64,000 nucleotides of DNA from Cryptomeria japonica (GCF_030272615.1 NC_081410.1:140765349-140829348), one strand, 5' to 3'. Positions 1 through 10,533 are shown, counted from the stretch's first letter. Numbers and translations: made by a program. Notes: a model not told the origin generated them from the letters alone.

Positions 1-609
1 CAAGGTAAACATACTTAATGAGAAGGGCTCTTGTGTGTTGGGTCCTACAACTGTTAACCCTCCTATTTTCACAAAAAATTTCTTAAGAGGCCCATTCCTG
101 AGATGACTCCTCTGTGCACCATAAATTTGGGCTAATGATGTGAAGTTTATTGGTTCTAGAAAGTTTGTAAACTCATTAAGCCTAAATGTTGTCCTAAACT
201 CTTCAGCATTAATTTCAACAAGGGTTTTCCCATTTACATCCCGAATGCTTCTAGTGACTGGATCATAGTTGAACGCAATTTGGGTTAGCAAATCTATGTC
301 CATGAATACTCCTAGGACAACTAATCTCCCAACATCTAATTCCCAGATACTGTTTTGCGGGGCAGGAGAATTTCTCATTCCGAATCCCACTTTAAACAAT
401 CCCAACCCAGACAGTTCAACCTGTGGGTCTCTCAGCCAACTACCCTTGTCATATAATCCTTCTCCTATCTTTAGATGAGGAGCCTTGGGTACTAATTCTT
501 TTGCCTTTGAAGCTTGATTAGTTGACAACGTCAACTGTTCTAAAAAATCATCACATACACTCCTCTCTGAATAGCTAACCTTACCAGAAAATTCTCTTTT
601 AAGAGCCAT
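1..609 (-). CDS. Unknown protein, N-terminal 203 codons, runs off the left edge
   Basis: The reverse strand is open from an ATG at 609 to base 1 with no stop (203 codons); the C-terminus lies outside the window. I do not recognise the family. The protein begins MALKREFSGKVSYSERSV and is mixed in composition, without a signal peptide, membrane segment or zinc motif. Phrases such as DPVTRSIRDVNGKTLVEIN and EEFRTTFRLNEF look like a folded domain. The absence of any stop contrasts with nearly every retroelement ORF in the window, so this is either a host gene or a young element. The style (short acidic and hydrophobic blocks, no introns visible) resembles the uncharacterised ORFs that accompany plant transposons, but that is only an impression. 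No TATA box is evident directly upstream on this strand. Confidence 0.55.
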   Translation of the reverse strand, partial: MALKREFSGKVSYSERSVCDDFLEQLTLSTNQASKAKELVPKAPHLKIGEGLYDKGSWLRDPQVELSGLGLFKVGFGMRNSPAPQNSIWELDVGRLVVLGVFMDIDLLTQIAFNYDPVTRSIRDVNGKTLVEINAEEFRTTFRLNEFTNFLEPINFTSLAQIYGAQRSHLRNGPLKKFFVKIGGLTVVGPNTQEPFSLSMFTL

Positions 610-1188
610 TTTGAAAATGCAAGAAATAAATGCCACTCTTAAACAACTCTGCGAAGAATTAATTATCTATTTTAGAACACTGCACAAGAATTGCTACACA
701 AAAATACGAGAGAACCTGTTCTTTGCTTGAAGGAATTTGCTCTGCAACTGAACCGACTTGCTTTGTATATGAGGAAAATAACTCTGCGTCTACTGTTCTG
801 CAAAATCCTTTAAAAGATATCTTTACCCGGTTGTTAGGAAATCAAATATTTGTACTTAGGGCCTTAACTATAACATTGATTTTGCATGCTTCGGTCATCC
901 CTTCAAAATTGAATTCATACAAGAATTCATATTTTTCACTCCAACGGGTCACAACATTCCTGCAAGTGTTTCATTCTTCTCTTTCGCAACTTCGCGAAGC
1001 ATAACTATCGGGCAGCTTGGTCCTGCAAAATAATGCCAACCGTTTGATCAAAAGAAACTTGATCAAGCGTTAGGTTAACTGACGGCTTTGGCTTTACTCT
1101 GGGTCCCTCTTTTTTATTGGCTATATGATACCACATGGTGTTCAACCATTGGACTTGAAATTCCCTTCGCATTCCACTTGATACTGGC
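610..1188. other. Flank without a supported gene
   Basis: This is the upstream side of the left-edge ORF. Short ORFs here (for example 723-1004 +) have no recognisable motif and biased, low-complexity composition. I see no RNA gene or LTR boundary. Confidence 0.5.
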
Positions 1189-1250
1189 CACGTGTCTTTC
1201 TTTCATACCACTGGTTCCACCTTGGTGGGCCCACACTTTCTTCTTAGACC

Positions 1251-1340
1251 ACGTGTCATCATGACATGTGGATGGCTTGCATTCACTCTCACTATTTCCT
1301 GAGGTATAAAGGACGTGCATCTTACCATTGTGAAATAGTG
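1251..1340 (+). promoter_or_regulatory. Promoter-like module 1 (G-box, TATA, inverted repeat)
   Basis: A CACGTG lies at 1251-1256, and the unit's own G-box has decayed to CATGTG. TATAAA at 1305-1310 sits between inverted-repeat arms CACTATTTC (1290-1298) and GAAATAGTG (1332-1340). The TATA box reads on the plus strand. Promoter function is inferred only from motif spacing. Confidence 0.4.
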
Positions 1341-1542
1341 TGGGCCGTCAGATCGTCTCTTAAGCTGATCGGCTTTTAATCCTCTGAAAAGGCTCTCAGG
1401 AGGGGTGGGCCCGCTGACTCGTCGTGAACACCTGGCACCCAGTCACTTTCGGAGCTGACTTGTCACTCTATTATTTGCCAAAAGGAAACCACAGGGCCCC
1501 ACTCTCTTCGCAACAGCTACATCTTCCAGGTCATCATCATGA

Positions 1543-1618
1543 CACGTGGACGGCTCGCGTTCACTCTCGCTATTTCGCGGGGTATAAAGGACGTGCATCT
1601 TACCCTTGCGAAATAGCG
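1543..1618 (+). promoter_or_regulatory. Promoter-like module 2 (G-box, TATA, inverted repeat)
   Basis: CACGTG at 1543-1548 is followed by a perfect 11-bp inverted repeat, CGCTATTTCGC (1568-1578) and GCGAAATAGCG (1608-1618). TATAAA at 1583-1588 lies in the 29-nt spacer. This is the best-preserved copy of the module. Confidence 0.45.
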
Positions 1619-1811
1619 TGGGCCGTCGGATCATCTCTGAAGTTGATCGGCGTTTAATCCTCTAAAAAAGCTCTCAAGAGGGGTGGGCCCGCTGACTCAT
1701 CATGAACACCTGGCACCCAGTCACTTTCGGAGCTGACTTGGCACTCTGTTATATGCCAAAAGGAACCCGCAGGGCCCCACTGTCTTCTTAACCTCCAGGT
1801 CATCATTATGA

Positions 1812-1885
1812 CACGTGGATGGCTCGCGTTCACTCTTTCTATTTCACGGGGTATAAAGGACGTGCATCTTACCCTTGTGAAATAG
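1812..1885 (+). promoter_or_regulatory. Promoter-like module 3 (G-box, TATA, inverted repeat)
   Basis: CACGTG at 1812-1817, then arms CTATTTCAC (1839-1847) and GTGAAATAG (1877-1885) enclosing TATAAA at 1852-1857. Relative to module 2 both arms changed together (GC to AC on the left, GC to GT on the right), so pairing is kept. Confidence 0.4.
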
Positions 1886-2644
1886 CGCAGGCCGTCAGAT
1901 CATCTCTGAAGTTGATCGACATTTAATCCTCTGAAAAGGCTCTCATGAGGGGTGGGCCTGCTGACTCATCGTGAACACCTGGCACCCAGTCACTTTTGGA
2001 GCTGACTTGTCACCTTCTTATTTGCCAAAAGGAAACCACGGGGCTCCAGTAAGTTATTAACAGTTGTACCTGCCAAATCATCTCCACCTGCGACCTGACT
2101 CACCTCTAGGGCCCGCCTTTTTAGCCTTTAATCCTGACCCGCTGACTGTTGTGACTTGTGCCACGTGCCACCAATTTACTCGCTGTCAACCACTAGCTGG
2201 ACCGTCTATGTGGCATGCCATGTGTTTTTTTGCAACTTCGCTGGTTTTAAACTACATGCAACTTTGCCTAGTGAAATAGCACGAGCCGTGGATCCACTCG
2301 CGAGATGCGCACTAGTTACTAGGCCTGACAACTTTAGAAGAAAAACATATAAGGCATAAATTTTTTGATTAATTAACATAACCACCTAGGCAAACAACAA
2401 GGGGGAACACTTCCTACGACCCCATGACCCATTACTTAAGTGAATAAAGTAACGAAAGATTAGAAACCAGAGGTTGTAGAACGAAACACAAGAGGATCTA
2501 AAATCAAAAATCCCTAAACCCTTGAGGTCTAGAACAAAGCTGAAGCATTTGGAACTACACCTTATTCAAAAAATCAACAAAACCATAGCCAATCATGGGA
2601 AAAGAAAAACCCATTTTAATTAGTGATAACACATAGTATTGCAG

Positions 2645-3435
2645 GCATCTATCATTTGCATGTTGAGGAGGATGATTCTTTTGAAGGTGGAAAAGATCAC
2701 AATTCAAAATCAGAAAATTTAATATCATGTGTAAATGCATCTCTCGTTGAGCGAAATTTTGGTAATGAAAAAGTACATGAAAGATTGTTGGAAGATATTT
2801 CTTTTTCTGAATTTGATTTTTTTACATTTGAAGCTTATAATGTGATTCCTACTAGTGGTCTTGATCAGGCAGACATGAAAGATCAACATGGACAAGAAAT
2901 GTGTATTGGTGATAAAGTAGGGAATATTTCTCATCTTAATGAGCAGGCAGAATTTCAATCTTTTTAATTTGATTGCATGGAAGATAATGATGAATTTTTG
3001 CAGCCCAAATCATTGGAGACTCATGAAGGTATTGAAGCACAAAATAAGGAGAACTTATTTTCCCCCAATACAACATCATACACTCAAACTGAAATGGAGG
3101 TATTTAAGTTTGATTGTAAAGATGAACTATTTGTTAGTCCTCCCATGATGGAATCCTTTTCCTTTGAAGATGGTGTCTTTAATACATCCTTTGAGAGTGA
3201 ATATTCAGAGGACTCAAATTCTTTTACAAATAATAGTTTTGCAAATCACCCTCGTCATCTTGGTGAGAACTGCCATGATAAAGGTTTATTGTATTTCTCC
3301 AAGACTCCTATGGAAAGCATGAGTGTTTTTAATACAAATCAACCTATTCAATGTGATGCTAACACATTACAGCCAGAAGTCTATAAAGTGGAGTGGCTCC
3401 TTAGACCTAATGTGTTATTAAGAAATATTTCATAG
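2645..3435 (+). pseudogene. Acidic ORF of unknown family, one internal stop
   Basis: One plus-strand frame stays open from about 2645 to 3435 except for a TAA at 2965-2967, giving about 262 codons. A plausible splice acceptor (TATTGCAG) ends at 2644, so the segment could be an exon rather than a complete ORF; no good ATG opens it. The product is very acidic and rich in Phe, Ser, Asn and Glu, with repeated short acidic patches such as VFKFDCKDELFVSPPMMES and VFNTSFESEYSED. I find no catalytic or binding motif and do not recognise it. It lies downstream of the promoter-like array in the same orientation, but a link is speculative. It could be a decayed host exon or a retroelement gag-like ORF. 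Confidence 0.4.
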
Positions 3436-3954
3436 TATATTATTATTGGGTCTTCTATCATAGCACTTGCAAGATATCTAATGTGAATGATGCTCTTCAC
3501 ATTTCGGCCACTTTTCTGAACTGGCAGGTACTTCTCTCAACCGGTAAATGGTTTCACTTGAGCAACTACTTGCATCTCTTAAGGTATGGGCTACTTGCCC
3601 TATTCCTTGTAAATAATTTTTGTTGTGTTGTAGCTTTAGGTGTTTTGGTGTTGGTGTGTGTTTGCCCTGCTCCTCTCCACCGCCTGCAAGTAGCTCCTTG
3701 TGCTCTGTTTCTCCTTGATTTTGTTGCCCAATGGTGCTAGGAATTGTTCCCAACCAGATATTCTGAAAGTTCTCTGAATTTTGTATGAAAAAGCAACCCC
3801 CAGACAGAGCCAGTTGTTGGCCCACTTCTGGTCCACCCAATTGAAAATTTTTAAGTTGGGCCCCTCTAGTTGTGTATCATGTCTCCATAGACTTTTTTCC
3901 CTTTAAAATTGTGTGTTAAATTCCAGTTAAGTGAAAAAGAACGTCTTTAAAACC
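3436..3954. other. No supported gene
   Basis: A 120-codon minus-strand ORF (3478-3840) exists but has no motif, and a plus-strand ORF overlaps it. I see nothing else of note. Confidence 0.4.
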
Positions 3955-4105
3955 CTCTGAACCATTGAACCCCCTTGAACCAATTCAGTCAAGTTCATTC
4001 AGTTCAATCGGGTTCAAAGGTTCAATCAAGTTCAGAGGTTCAGCAGGTTCAATTGGTTCAATGAGGTTCACCAAGTTCAACGAGTTCAAGAAGTTCAACA
4101 GGAAG
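3955..4105 (+). repeat. Degenerate minisatellite of TTCA-containing 9-10-mers
   Basis: About 150 bp in which TTCA recurs every 9-10 bases (for example GGTTCAATCAAGTTCAGAGG). The reading frame through it (from 3965) is open only because the unit lacks stops. Not interpreted as a gene. Confidence 0.75.
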
Positions 4106-5439
4106 TGGTTGGAAAGTCATCATAACCAAAACATGGGCAACACTTACTGCAATCATTTAGAAATCCTAAGGAAAGTACCACGAGCATATCTGGATGTCAC
4201 ACGTGCAGAGAGAAAGAATGCACATAATCTGCAAAACAAATGTTTGTGACCTTGGGAAAAAATAATGATGAGCAAGGTACTCCACATACAACCTGATAAG
4301 GAAGTTATGGTGTAGTGTGTTTGAGAGCAGAAGATGTGAAAATCACTGAGAACATTATTTTGACAAGTCTGATTTTATGATAGTCATATAGACCCGCACG
4401 CAGTAGCACATATATTTCTACTCAAATATTACTTTTGAAATCGCTTTGGTCAGAATGTTGACAACTAGGTTTCGGCTAACATATCCAAAATTGAGAAAGA
4501 TTTAACAATGCAAACAATAGTTATGGCCCTCGCACCGAGACAGATTTTGACTGTCACAAACATTTTTAGTTCACCTAGCATAAAGAATATTCTCATTTTG
4601 GGTTAAAATTTCCAAGTGCCACGTGTCCAAATATTCTTATAAACTTTAGAGAATTATATTTCTAATGTTTATAAATATTTGCAACTATAAATAAGAGTAA
4701 TGGGGAAAGTGAAAAGTAAAAGTTAAAAAGTTTTTCAAGATCCAATTATAAAACTGAATAAAGATCTCATGTAGCTATTTATTGCAAAATCATTGAAAGA
4801 GGTTGGGTTCTTTTTTTTCTTTGCTTCCACCAGCATGTGGGTGAGAAGGATTGGATTTTTATTTGTAAGGGGGGATTTGAAGCCTTTCTAAGCAATGTTT
4901 TGTACAAAAAATATCAATCTTTGAGTTGATTTTCAGACATGAATAGAATGCAGATGATATCTTCAATCTTTGTGTTGTTGATATTCTTCTCATGACTATA
5001 ACTGGACTTTGAGCCTTTTCAGTTGTTTATTAATGTCTTTTCTTCTATAATTGATTGTGTATGTGTATTTATTACAAGACTGTGTGCTTGAAAGTAAGCC
5101 ATATTGGAGCAACAACTTTCTCTGTTAGTTTTTAGTCCAAATGTTATCCATAAGTGCAGACAATTAAACTTTGATTTAATGGTCTTCATTTATATCTGTT
5201 TTGTAAATCTTTGGCATTCATTCTCTTGGCTATGGATGAATGTTATTTTCCTTTATTGCTTTCTGTTTAAAAGCATATAAGCAATTTAATTCATTGTAAA
5301 TCTTCTAAGAGGGAGTTGTACCTCTCAATTCAGAGGAAGATTATCACTTCAATGACAATCTATCCAACTGTTAGTGATTTTTGTCCTTCATTCTAGGCAT
5401 TTTGAGTTTATTTGTATAGTTATTTTAGAAGGACAAATT
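4106..5439. other. AT-rich stretch without a recognised gene
   Basis: No ORF with recognisable content and no clear repeat boundary. Element B's second LTR would be expected here or further left but I cannot find it, so B is truncated or rearranged at its 3' end. Confidence 0.5.
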
Positions 5440-5506
5440 TGTTAACTAACAGAAATAGAAAGCTAGATAGATAATCAAAGTTCCAAAATTTAAAACATGC
5501 TTCTTA

Positions 5507-6222
5507 TCCTACTTAATCTTCTTCAAATTTCTCATAAGTTCGCTCAGAAGTACTCCACACAGATCATACAACTTGTCCTCAAGAATTTGATATGTTGCAT
5601 ATATAGTCGTACCAGAGGCTGAGTTTGCCCTGCTAGATTGGTATGCCTTATAGCTTGTCACCATTGATGCTAATCTCACATCATACTCAATTATATCACT
5701 AATTTTCATTGATCTGCTATCATGATGAGAACTGGTAACCTCTATCATTATTGTGTTCTTCACATTTCTCAAACTAGGGACTTCACCAGTTGTATTCAAA
5801 CATGTCACTGCCTGGATAGCACTCTTAGTGATCTTGTATGGTTTATCAAGCCATATAATTTGATCTTGTACTGTACTCAAAATATACCTAACCCATTCAG
5901 GTTCATCAAAAACCAAAAAGTTCACAAACTGAATGAAGCCCTTATCCTTCAGAGATTTGAAATCAGATTTTAGGTTACCCATACTGCCTATCATGTGCTT
6001 GGTATATAGTTATAACATTTCAGCATTTTCAATCTCCTCATTATTGCAGTGGATGTATGCCCTAATGTCCTCAACATGCAATACCTCGTAAGGAATAGAT
6101 GAGAATGCACCATTCAGATAATCTTCCATTGATTTATATGGATGCTTCTTGAACTTAGGCCTTGCCCTATCAGTTATCTAAGCAACTAGTAGAGTCACCA
6201 CACCAGAACCAGAAGATGCCAT
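5507..6222 (-). pseudogene. Element B ORF2: unknown conserved protein, decayed
   Basis: ATG at 6222 (MASSGSGVVTLL); in-frame stops follow at codon 15, near codon 72 and at 5509. Reading past 5509 continues to resemble the ORF2 of element I (FG..L...LAFYF against FGQLLVGLFFYF), so that stop is secondary. Shared blocks with 62435-63987 include AIQAVTCLNTTGEVPSLR against TIHAVTDFCNTGEVPALR, a DSR(S/G)M motif, S.R.NS near the middle, and D(L/K)..DL(C) followed by LL..L..(N)LK.IK. These two copies are the only visible homologues. I cannot assign a function; the pattern reminds me of uncharacterised plant transposon-associated ORFs. Confidence 0.65.
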
Positions 6223-6716
6223 TGTCAAATTCTAGGTTATGAACAAATATCTTGAACTTAGAAAATGCCTTTTTGACTTCAACTAGATGCACGAAACCTT
6301 CGCCAAATCCTCACAACCTTTGTTTTAGCTACACAATCATCTTCGCCACACTCTTTTTCTCTGTTACTTTGAATGCAATGTAAAAAAATGAATGCTAAAA
6401 TACCTTTTTATCCTTTGAATACCTAACTTTAAGGTACTATAAATGCTCAACCCTAAAGTCCTTCTGGATGCCCTGAGTCTTATGAACATTGTACCAAAGC
6501 ATCAAATCGGCATCAAATCTTCTGAATATCTTTCAGGATCAAACCATCTACAATCATTTTCAACCATCCACAGTCGGTAACAAATCTCAAAAGGGGGTTT
6601 TAAGAATTTGCATGAAAAGCTTCCCCCTAAGGCCAAATGCCTTAGTTACCAGATGAGGTTCCAACATCAGAATCAAGTGTGGAGCCATTTTCTGCATTTG
6701 AATCTTCCTTTTTAAC
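6223..6716 (-). other. Linker between ORF1 and ORF2 of element B
   Basis: About 490 bp of non-coding sequence. Shortly after ORF1 it contains, on the minus strand, GGCCTTAGGGGGAAGC, matching GGCTTAGGGGGAGC at the same place in element I. Further on, a weak GAGCATTTATAG lies where element I has GAGCATTAATG and then a TATA-like box. The conservation suggests it is an original part of the element. Confidence 0.55.
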
Positions 6717-7790
6717 CTACATCTTCTTGTGTTTCTCTTTGATCTCTTCAACCTTCGCTTTGCCCTTTTTATTTATTTTGTTCTTGGTTGTTAGAGCATT
6801 CTTTCTCACATTCTTGCTTCTACAATAATTTGCAATATGACTGGATTTGTTGCAAGCATAACAAACAATGATGTTTCTCTGATTAGGTCTGAAATTGCCT
6901 TGATTTCCTTTTGAGCTGCATTGGTTAGCAATATGTCCAAATCTTCCACAAGCATAGCATCTTACACTTTTGCATTCAACTGACTTATGACCATATTTAT
7001 TGCAATTGAAACATTGTCTGGAGAATGATGATTTATTCTGATTGGGTCTATTTTTGCATTGACTGGCCATATGGCCAAATTTATTACAAGTAAAACATTT
7101 ACCATTGAATTTATAAGCATTACGTTGTCTTACCGGAGATTTCTTGTTCTTCTAATGATTGCTTTGACTAGATCTAGAGCTTTCTCCTTTCTCAAATCCA
7201 AGTCCTCCCATATCACCTTTATTCTTATGACTTTGTAGCATCTCATCCATCTTAGTCGAGCTAGCATTAAATTTTTCTTTGTACTCATTAGCAGTGGTAA
7301 GTTCAGAATTATGATTTGTCTTTCAATTTTTTTCTCATTATTCCAAGACTGTATCAATTCAAGCTTCAGCAAGTCATTTTCATAATTCAATCTGCACCAT
7401 TCATCAGATCTATACTTCAATGACTAAGTCAGACTTTCTACATTCTTCTTCCTATCTTCAGTCTCCTTTGTCAGCTTCATCACAATGGATTGCATTTCAT
7501 TCTTTAGGAGTGCATTATCTCTAGCAAGTTTTTCACATTCATCTGTCTTGTCTTGATTATCAATGCATTGCTCTTTTTTCTCCTTTAGTTTGTCCATCAA
7601 CTCCTTTCTCTTCTCTCTAGATGTGTTCACTTTTTCTTTCAATGACTCAATAAAATTTTTAGCATCACTCAAATTTCTTCTCAGGTTACTCGTTTCTTTC
7701 CTTGTTGCATCGAGGTCTTCAAGTGTCACAATAAGTTGTCTTTACAAGCCAGAGTCTATTGACTCAATCTCTCGGATCTTCCTCAAGTTG
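6717..7790 (-). pseudogene. Element B ORF1: coiled-coil plus four CCHC zinc knuckles
   Basis: The N-terminal half (about 7729-7424) is a heptad-rich, Lys/Glu-rich coiled coil (for example LKEKVNTSREKRKELMDK). After one stop and a frameshift near 7130 come four CX2CX4HX4C knuckles at about 7097-7056, 7014-6973, 6959-6918 and 6873-6832, then a very basic tail ending at 6717. Zinc knuckles bind nucleic acid in retroelement Gag proteins, and the coiled coil could serve assembly. The UBN2 Gag domain seen in copia A and C of this window is absent. This ORF is the counterpart of 60736-62013. Confidence 0.75.
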
Positions 7791-7817
7791 ATAGGCTTCC
7801 ACAGAGGAACTAGGATT

Positions 7818-7825
7818 TGATACCA
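7818..7825 (-). other. Primer-binding site of element B (initiator tRNA-Met type)
   Basis: Minus strand TGGTATCA next to the LTR end, matching the start of the TGGTATCAGAGC primer-binding site typical of plant copia elements; the following bases have decayed. Confidence 0.7.
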
Positions 7826-7827
7826 AT

Positions 7828-8959
7828 TATTGGAATCAATGAACACTAAGGGGGGGTGAATTAGTGTTTTGCAATTAACAACTTTCTTAAACATATTCTT
7901 CAACCACTGGATGCAAATGAATAAAAGAAAAGTGCAGAAAATAAATGCAAACAAGCACAAAACCATAACACTAGAATTTTTACGTGGAAATCCGGAAAGG
8001 GAAAAACCATGGTGGGATTGAGACCCAAAATATTATAAAACTATGATCAGGAGTATAATAATATTATAAGAGGGGGATGCACATGCATTGAGGCACAGTA
8101 TCTAGAGCTCACTGCTCAATTACAAAAGAGGATTAAAACCCAAAGGAAGGCTCACTTCCTTACAAATATTATAAATGATAACAAGAATGTTTGAACTAGA
8201 GAATAGCATCTACAAATGCAAAATTGTAGTTTCGGTTAAGCACAAAAGATCTTCCATTGTTTTGTCTCTCTGCTCTATTTTGCTACTCTGTCATATACCG
8301 GAGCACAAAAACTTTCAATCACATACACAAAAATTTGTACAATCTTCACTCATTCACATCTCATACCAAAATTCTCAAATGAATCAGTCTTATATATCCA
8401 CACCAACAAATAAAATCAATTCCATGTCAGTCCCAAAAACTGCATAACATGCAACATGAAACGTGTAACCATAAGTCACCTCAATCTGATTACAAATCCA
8501 TTTTGGACCAAAACAAATTGATAATAAGCTTCACACATGTCAGCTTGACCACCTCAAACTCAAAACCAATCACCAAAATCATCCCAAATATTTTGCATCA
8601 CACGCTACATCAAAATAATCATTTTCTTCCCGAATTATCAGATATCAGATCTTCAATCTTACATGAGAATCAATACCAGAGGCTAGGATTGTGAAATAAG
8701 TTGTCTCGAACATCTAACCATCTAACTCTTCCACCACAACCAAAACTATGCAACCAAAATTGTTTTTTTCTCAATTTACTCATACTTTGTCGCATACTGT
8801 ATTCCACCTTCCAAACTTAAGAAAAAAATGAATATCAAACTTTCAATAGAATAATTCTGCATATATCGGATGTGATATTTGACTTGATTTTCCATCAATG
8901 ACAACCCAAAAACATTCCTCATGCACTAATCTCTACATGTATAGTGTCTCTTGCCAACA
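7828..8959 (-). repeat. 5' LTR of element B
   Basis: It starts next to the primer-binding site (TATTGGAATCA, a decayed TGTTGG-type end) and ends with TTGCCAACA at 8959. It shares its inner end (TTGGAATCA, a G-tract, GTGAATTAGTG) and outer end (CCATCAATGACAACCC, TTGCCAACA) with solo LTR D (22989-29350). Confidence 0.75.
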
Positions 8960-9757
8960 GTTAACTTACATTCGGTTACCATACAAGTACCAACAGGCTT
9001 AACATCATCAAGACCAAACTTTTTCAACAATTCCTTCACATACTTAGACTGACATATAAAGATACCTTTACCTAACTATGAGATTTGCAATCCCAAGGAA
9101 CATTTCATCTCACCAATCATATACATTTCAAATTCATTGTGCATATCATAAGCAAACTTCTTGCACAAACCATCATTTCCACCAAAAATAATGTCATCAA
9201 CAAATAACTTAAAAATTAAGATGTTATCATTATCAATCTTGAAATACAAATTACTATCAGTAGTACCTTTATTGAATTCAAGCTTCATCAAATACCTGTC
9301 CAATATTGCATACCAAGCTCTGGGGGCTTGCTTTAATCCATACAGTGTTTTCTTCAACCTGCAAACCATATCCTTTTCCTTTGTCAACTGAAATCCATTT
9401 GGTTGCTCAGTCTAAACTTCTTCTTCCATCTCACCATTAAGAAAGGCTGACTTCACATCCATCTGATACACTTCAAAATATTTGGAAGCAACATAAGCAA
9501 GAAATAATCGAACAGCTTCATTCTAGCTACTAGAGAAAAAGTCTCCTCAAAATCAACACCTTCCATCTGTGAATAACCCTTACAAAAAAGTTTGTCTTTA
9601 TTCCTAACAACCTCACCTCATCATCTATAACACCTTCATTAGTAGCATAGTAACACTTCTTCTGATATTTAAGCTTATGAGGCTTCAATGGCTTCTTAGG
9701 ATTTAAGAGGCAACTTACCTTCATACTTACCAACACCCTTAGGCAATCTTCTAGCAA
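8960..9757 (-). pseudogene. Element C reverse transcriptase fragment
   Basis: Frame-shifted copia reverse transcriptase. Recognisable blocks are [46 protein letters not shown] and the catalytic FVDDIIFGG (9076-9387 frame), then QSKYVKELLKKFGLDDVKP up to the breakpoint at 8960. The upstream part (9757-9610) is the region that normally follows Gag, fused here to reverse transcriptase by deletion. Inactive because of the deletion, frameshifts and the insertion of B. Confidence 0.8.
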
Positions 9758-9784
9758 TCAGGGCTTAAAGCTCTTCAAGCTCTT

Positions 9785-10506
9785 TCATCTCCTTCTCATA
9801 TCTAGATATTCTTGTATAACTTCTCTTGGATCATACTTCTGCTTCACGGATACAATATCTTTGAATGCAGATTCAGATTTAGGAGGGACTTCACCAAATT
9901 CGCTCAACTCAAAAGCAACAAGCTTTCCAATCAACATGTCTCTGGTCACATCTGTCACAGTGTAGATCTCTTCTATAGCAGCAGCCTTATGCTTATAGGC
10001 AGGAGGCAAGGATCTCAAAACTTTGGCTACAATCTCATATTCTTCAAAAACTCCATTGGCACATCTGATATTCAATACAATCTCGTTCACCCTTTGCATA
10101 AAGGAGGTAATGTTTTCATCTTCACCCATATTTAGCATCTCATACTTACCCTTCAAGCTCTACAATTTAGCAACTTCACATGACTATCACCTTCATATAA
10201 AGTCTCTAGCTTCTTCCAGAATTCATGTGTGGTTTACAAATCCATTATATTAGTCATCTCAGAATCTGTTAGGGCAATCAGCAATGCTTCATTTTCTCTT
10301 ATATTGAATCTAGCTTCATGGAATTCATCCGGAGTAGTAGGACCATTTGAAGGAACAATATACACATTCTTAGTGATCTTCCAATAGTCTTCATTGATGC
10401 ACCTCAAATGACATTCCATCTGGTTCTTCCAGAGAGTATAATTCCTTCTATTGAATCTCAGACTATCTTTCTTAAAAGCAAAGGTTGTCATCCCAGATCT
10501 CCTCAA
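9785..10506 (-). pseudogene. Element C gag (UBN2-type), frameshifted
   Basis: Starts near ATG 10506; the N-terminus carries LRFNRRNYTLWKNQMECHLR, the usual copia Gag opening. After a frameshift around 10160-10230 it resumes with KYEMLNMGEDENITSFMQ, LRSLPPAYKHKAAAIEE and LIGKLVAFELSEF. This is the UBN2 capsid-like domain of copia Gag. The zinc knuckle is not clearly preserved. Confidence 0.8.
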
Positions 10507-10533
10507 GTGGCCAAGCTTCTTCAGGAGGATCTA

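Larger units (their letters stand above)
1189..2300 (+). repeat. Tandem array of promoter-like units, about 270-278 bp each
   Basis: Three strongly similar units start with ATGACA(C/T)GTGG at 1261, 1539 and 1808 (spacings 278 and 269 bp), and the third decays near 2056. Flanking half-copies are seen at 1189-1256 (two CACGTG boxes) and 2162-2295 (CACGTG at 2162, then a degenerate GTGAAATAGCACGAGCCGT block near 2271). Each unit holds in order a CACGTG or CATGTG box, a short inverted repeat enclosing TATAAA, GTGGGCC(C/T)GCTGACTC and a CACCTGGCACCCAGTCACTTT block. It could be a U3 repeat of an unknown LTR element, an integrated-virus promoter remnant, or a satellite seed. No coding region is recognisable in the unit. 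Confidence 0.8.
5440..8959 (-). mobile_element. Element B: copia-like LTR retroelement with two unusual ORFs, 3'-truncated
   Basis: Read on the minus strand: 5' LTR (8959 to 7828), primer-binding site (7825-7818), ORF1 with coiled coil and four CCHC zinc knuckles, a linker with a purine tract, and ORF2 of an unknown family. No protease, integrase, reverse transcriptase or RNase H is visible. The 3' LTR is not found; similarity to the sister element I (59522 onward) fades near 5440. B's LTR ends at 8959 and directly abuts RNase H-proximal pol of copia element C, so B inserted into C. The primer-binding site and LTR style are copia-like. It may depend on proteins from other elements, but pol could have been lost by truncation. 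Confidence 0.75.

Noticed and set aside
1261-2056. CRISPR-like array
   Set aside because: Units of about 270 bp with no short repeat-spacer structure, in plant DNA; they are ordinary tandem duplicates with promoter motifs.
3478-3840. 120-codon minus-strand ORF
   Set aside because: No motif, and an overlapping plus-strand ORF of similar size; composition gives no support for coding.
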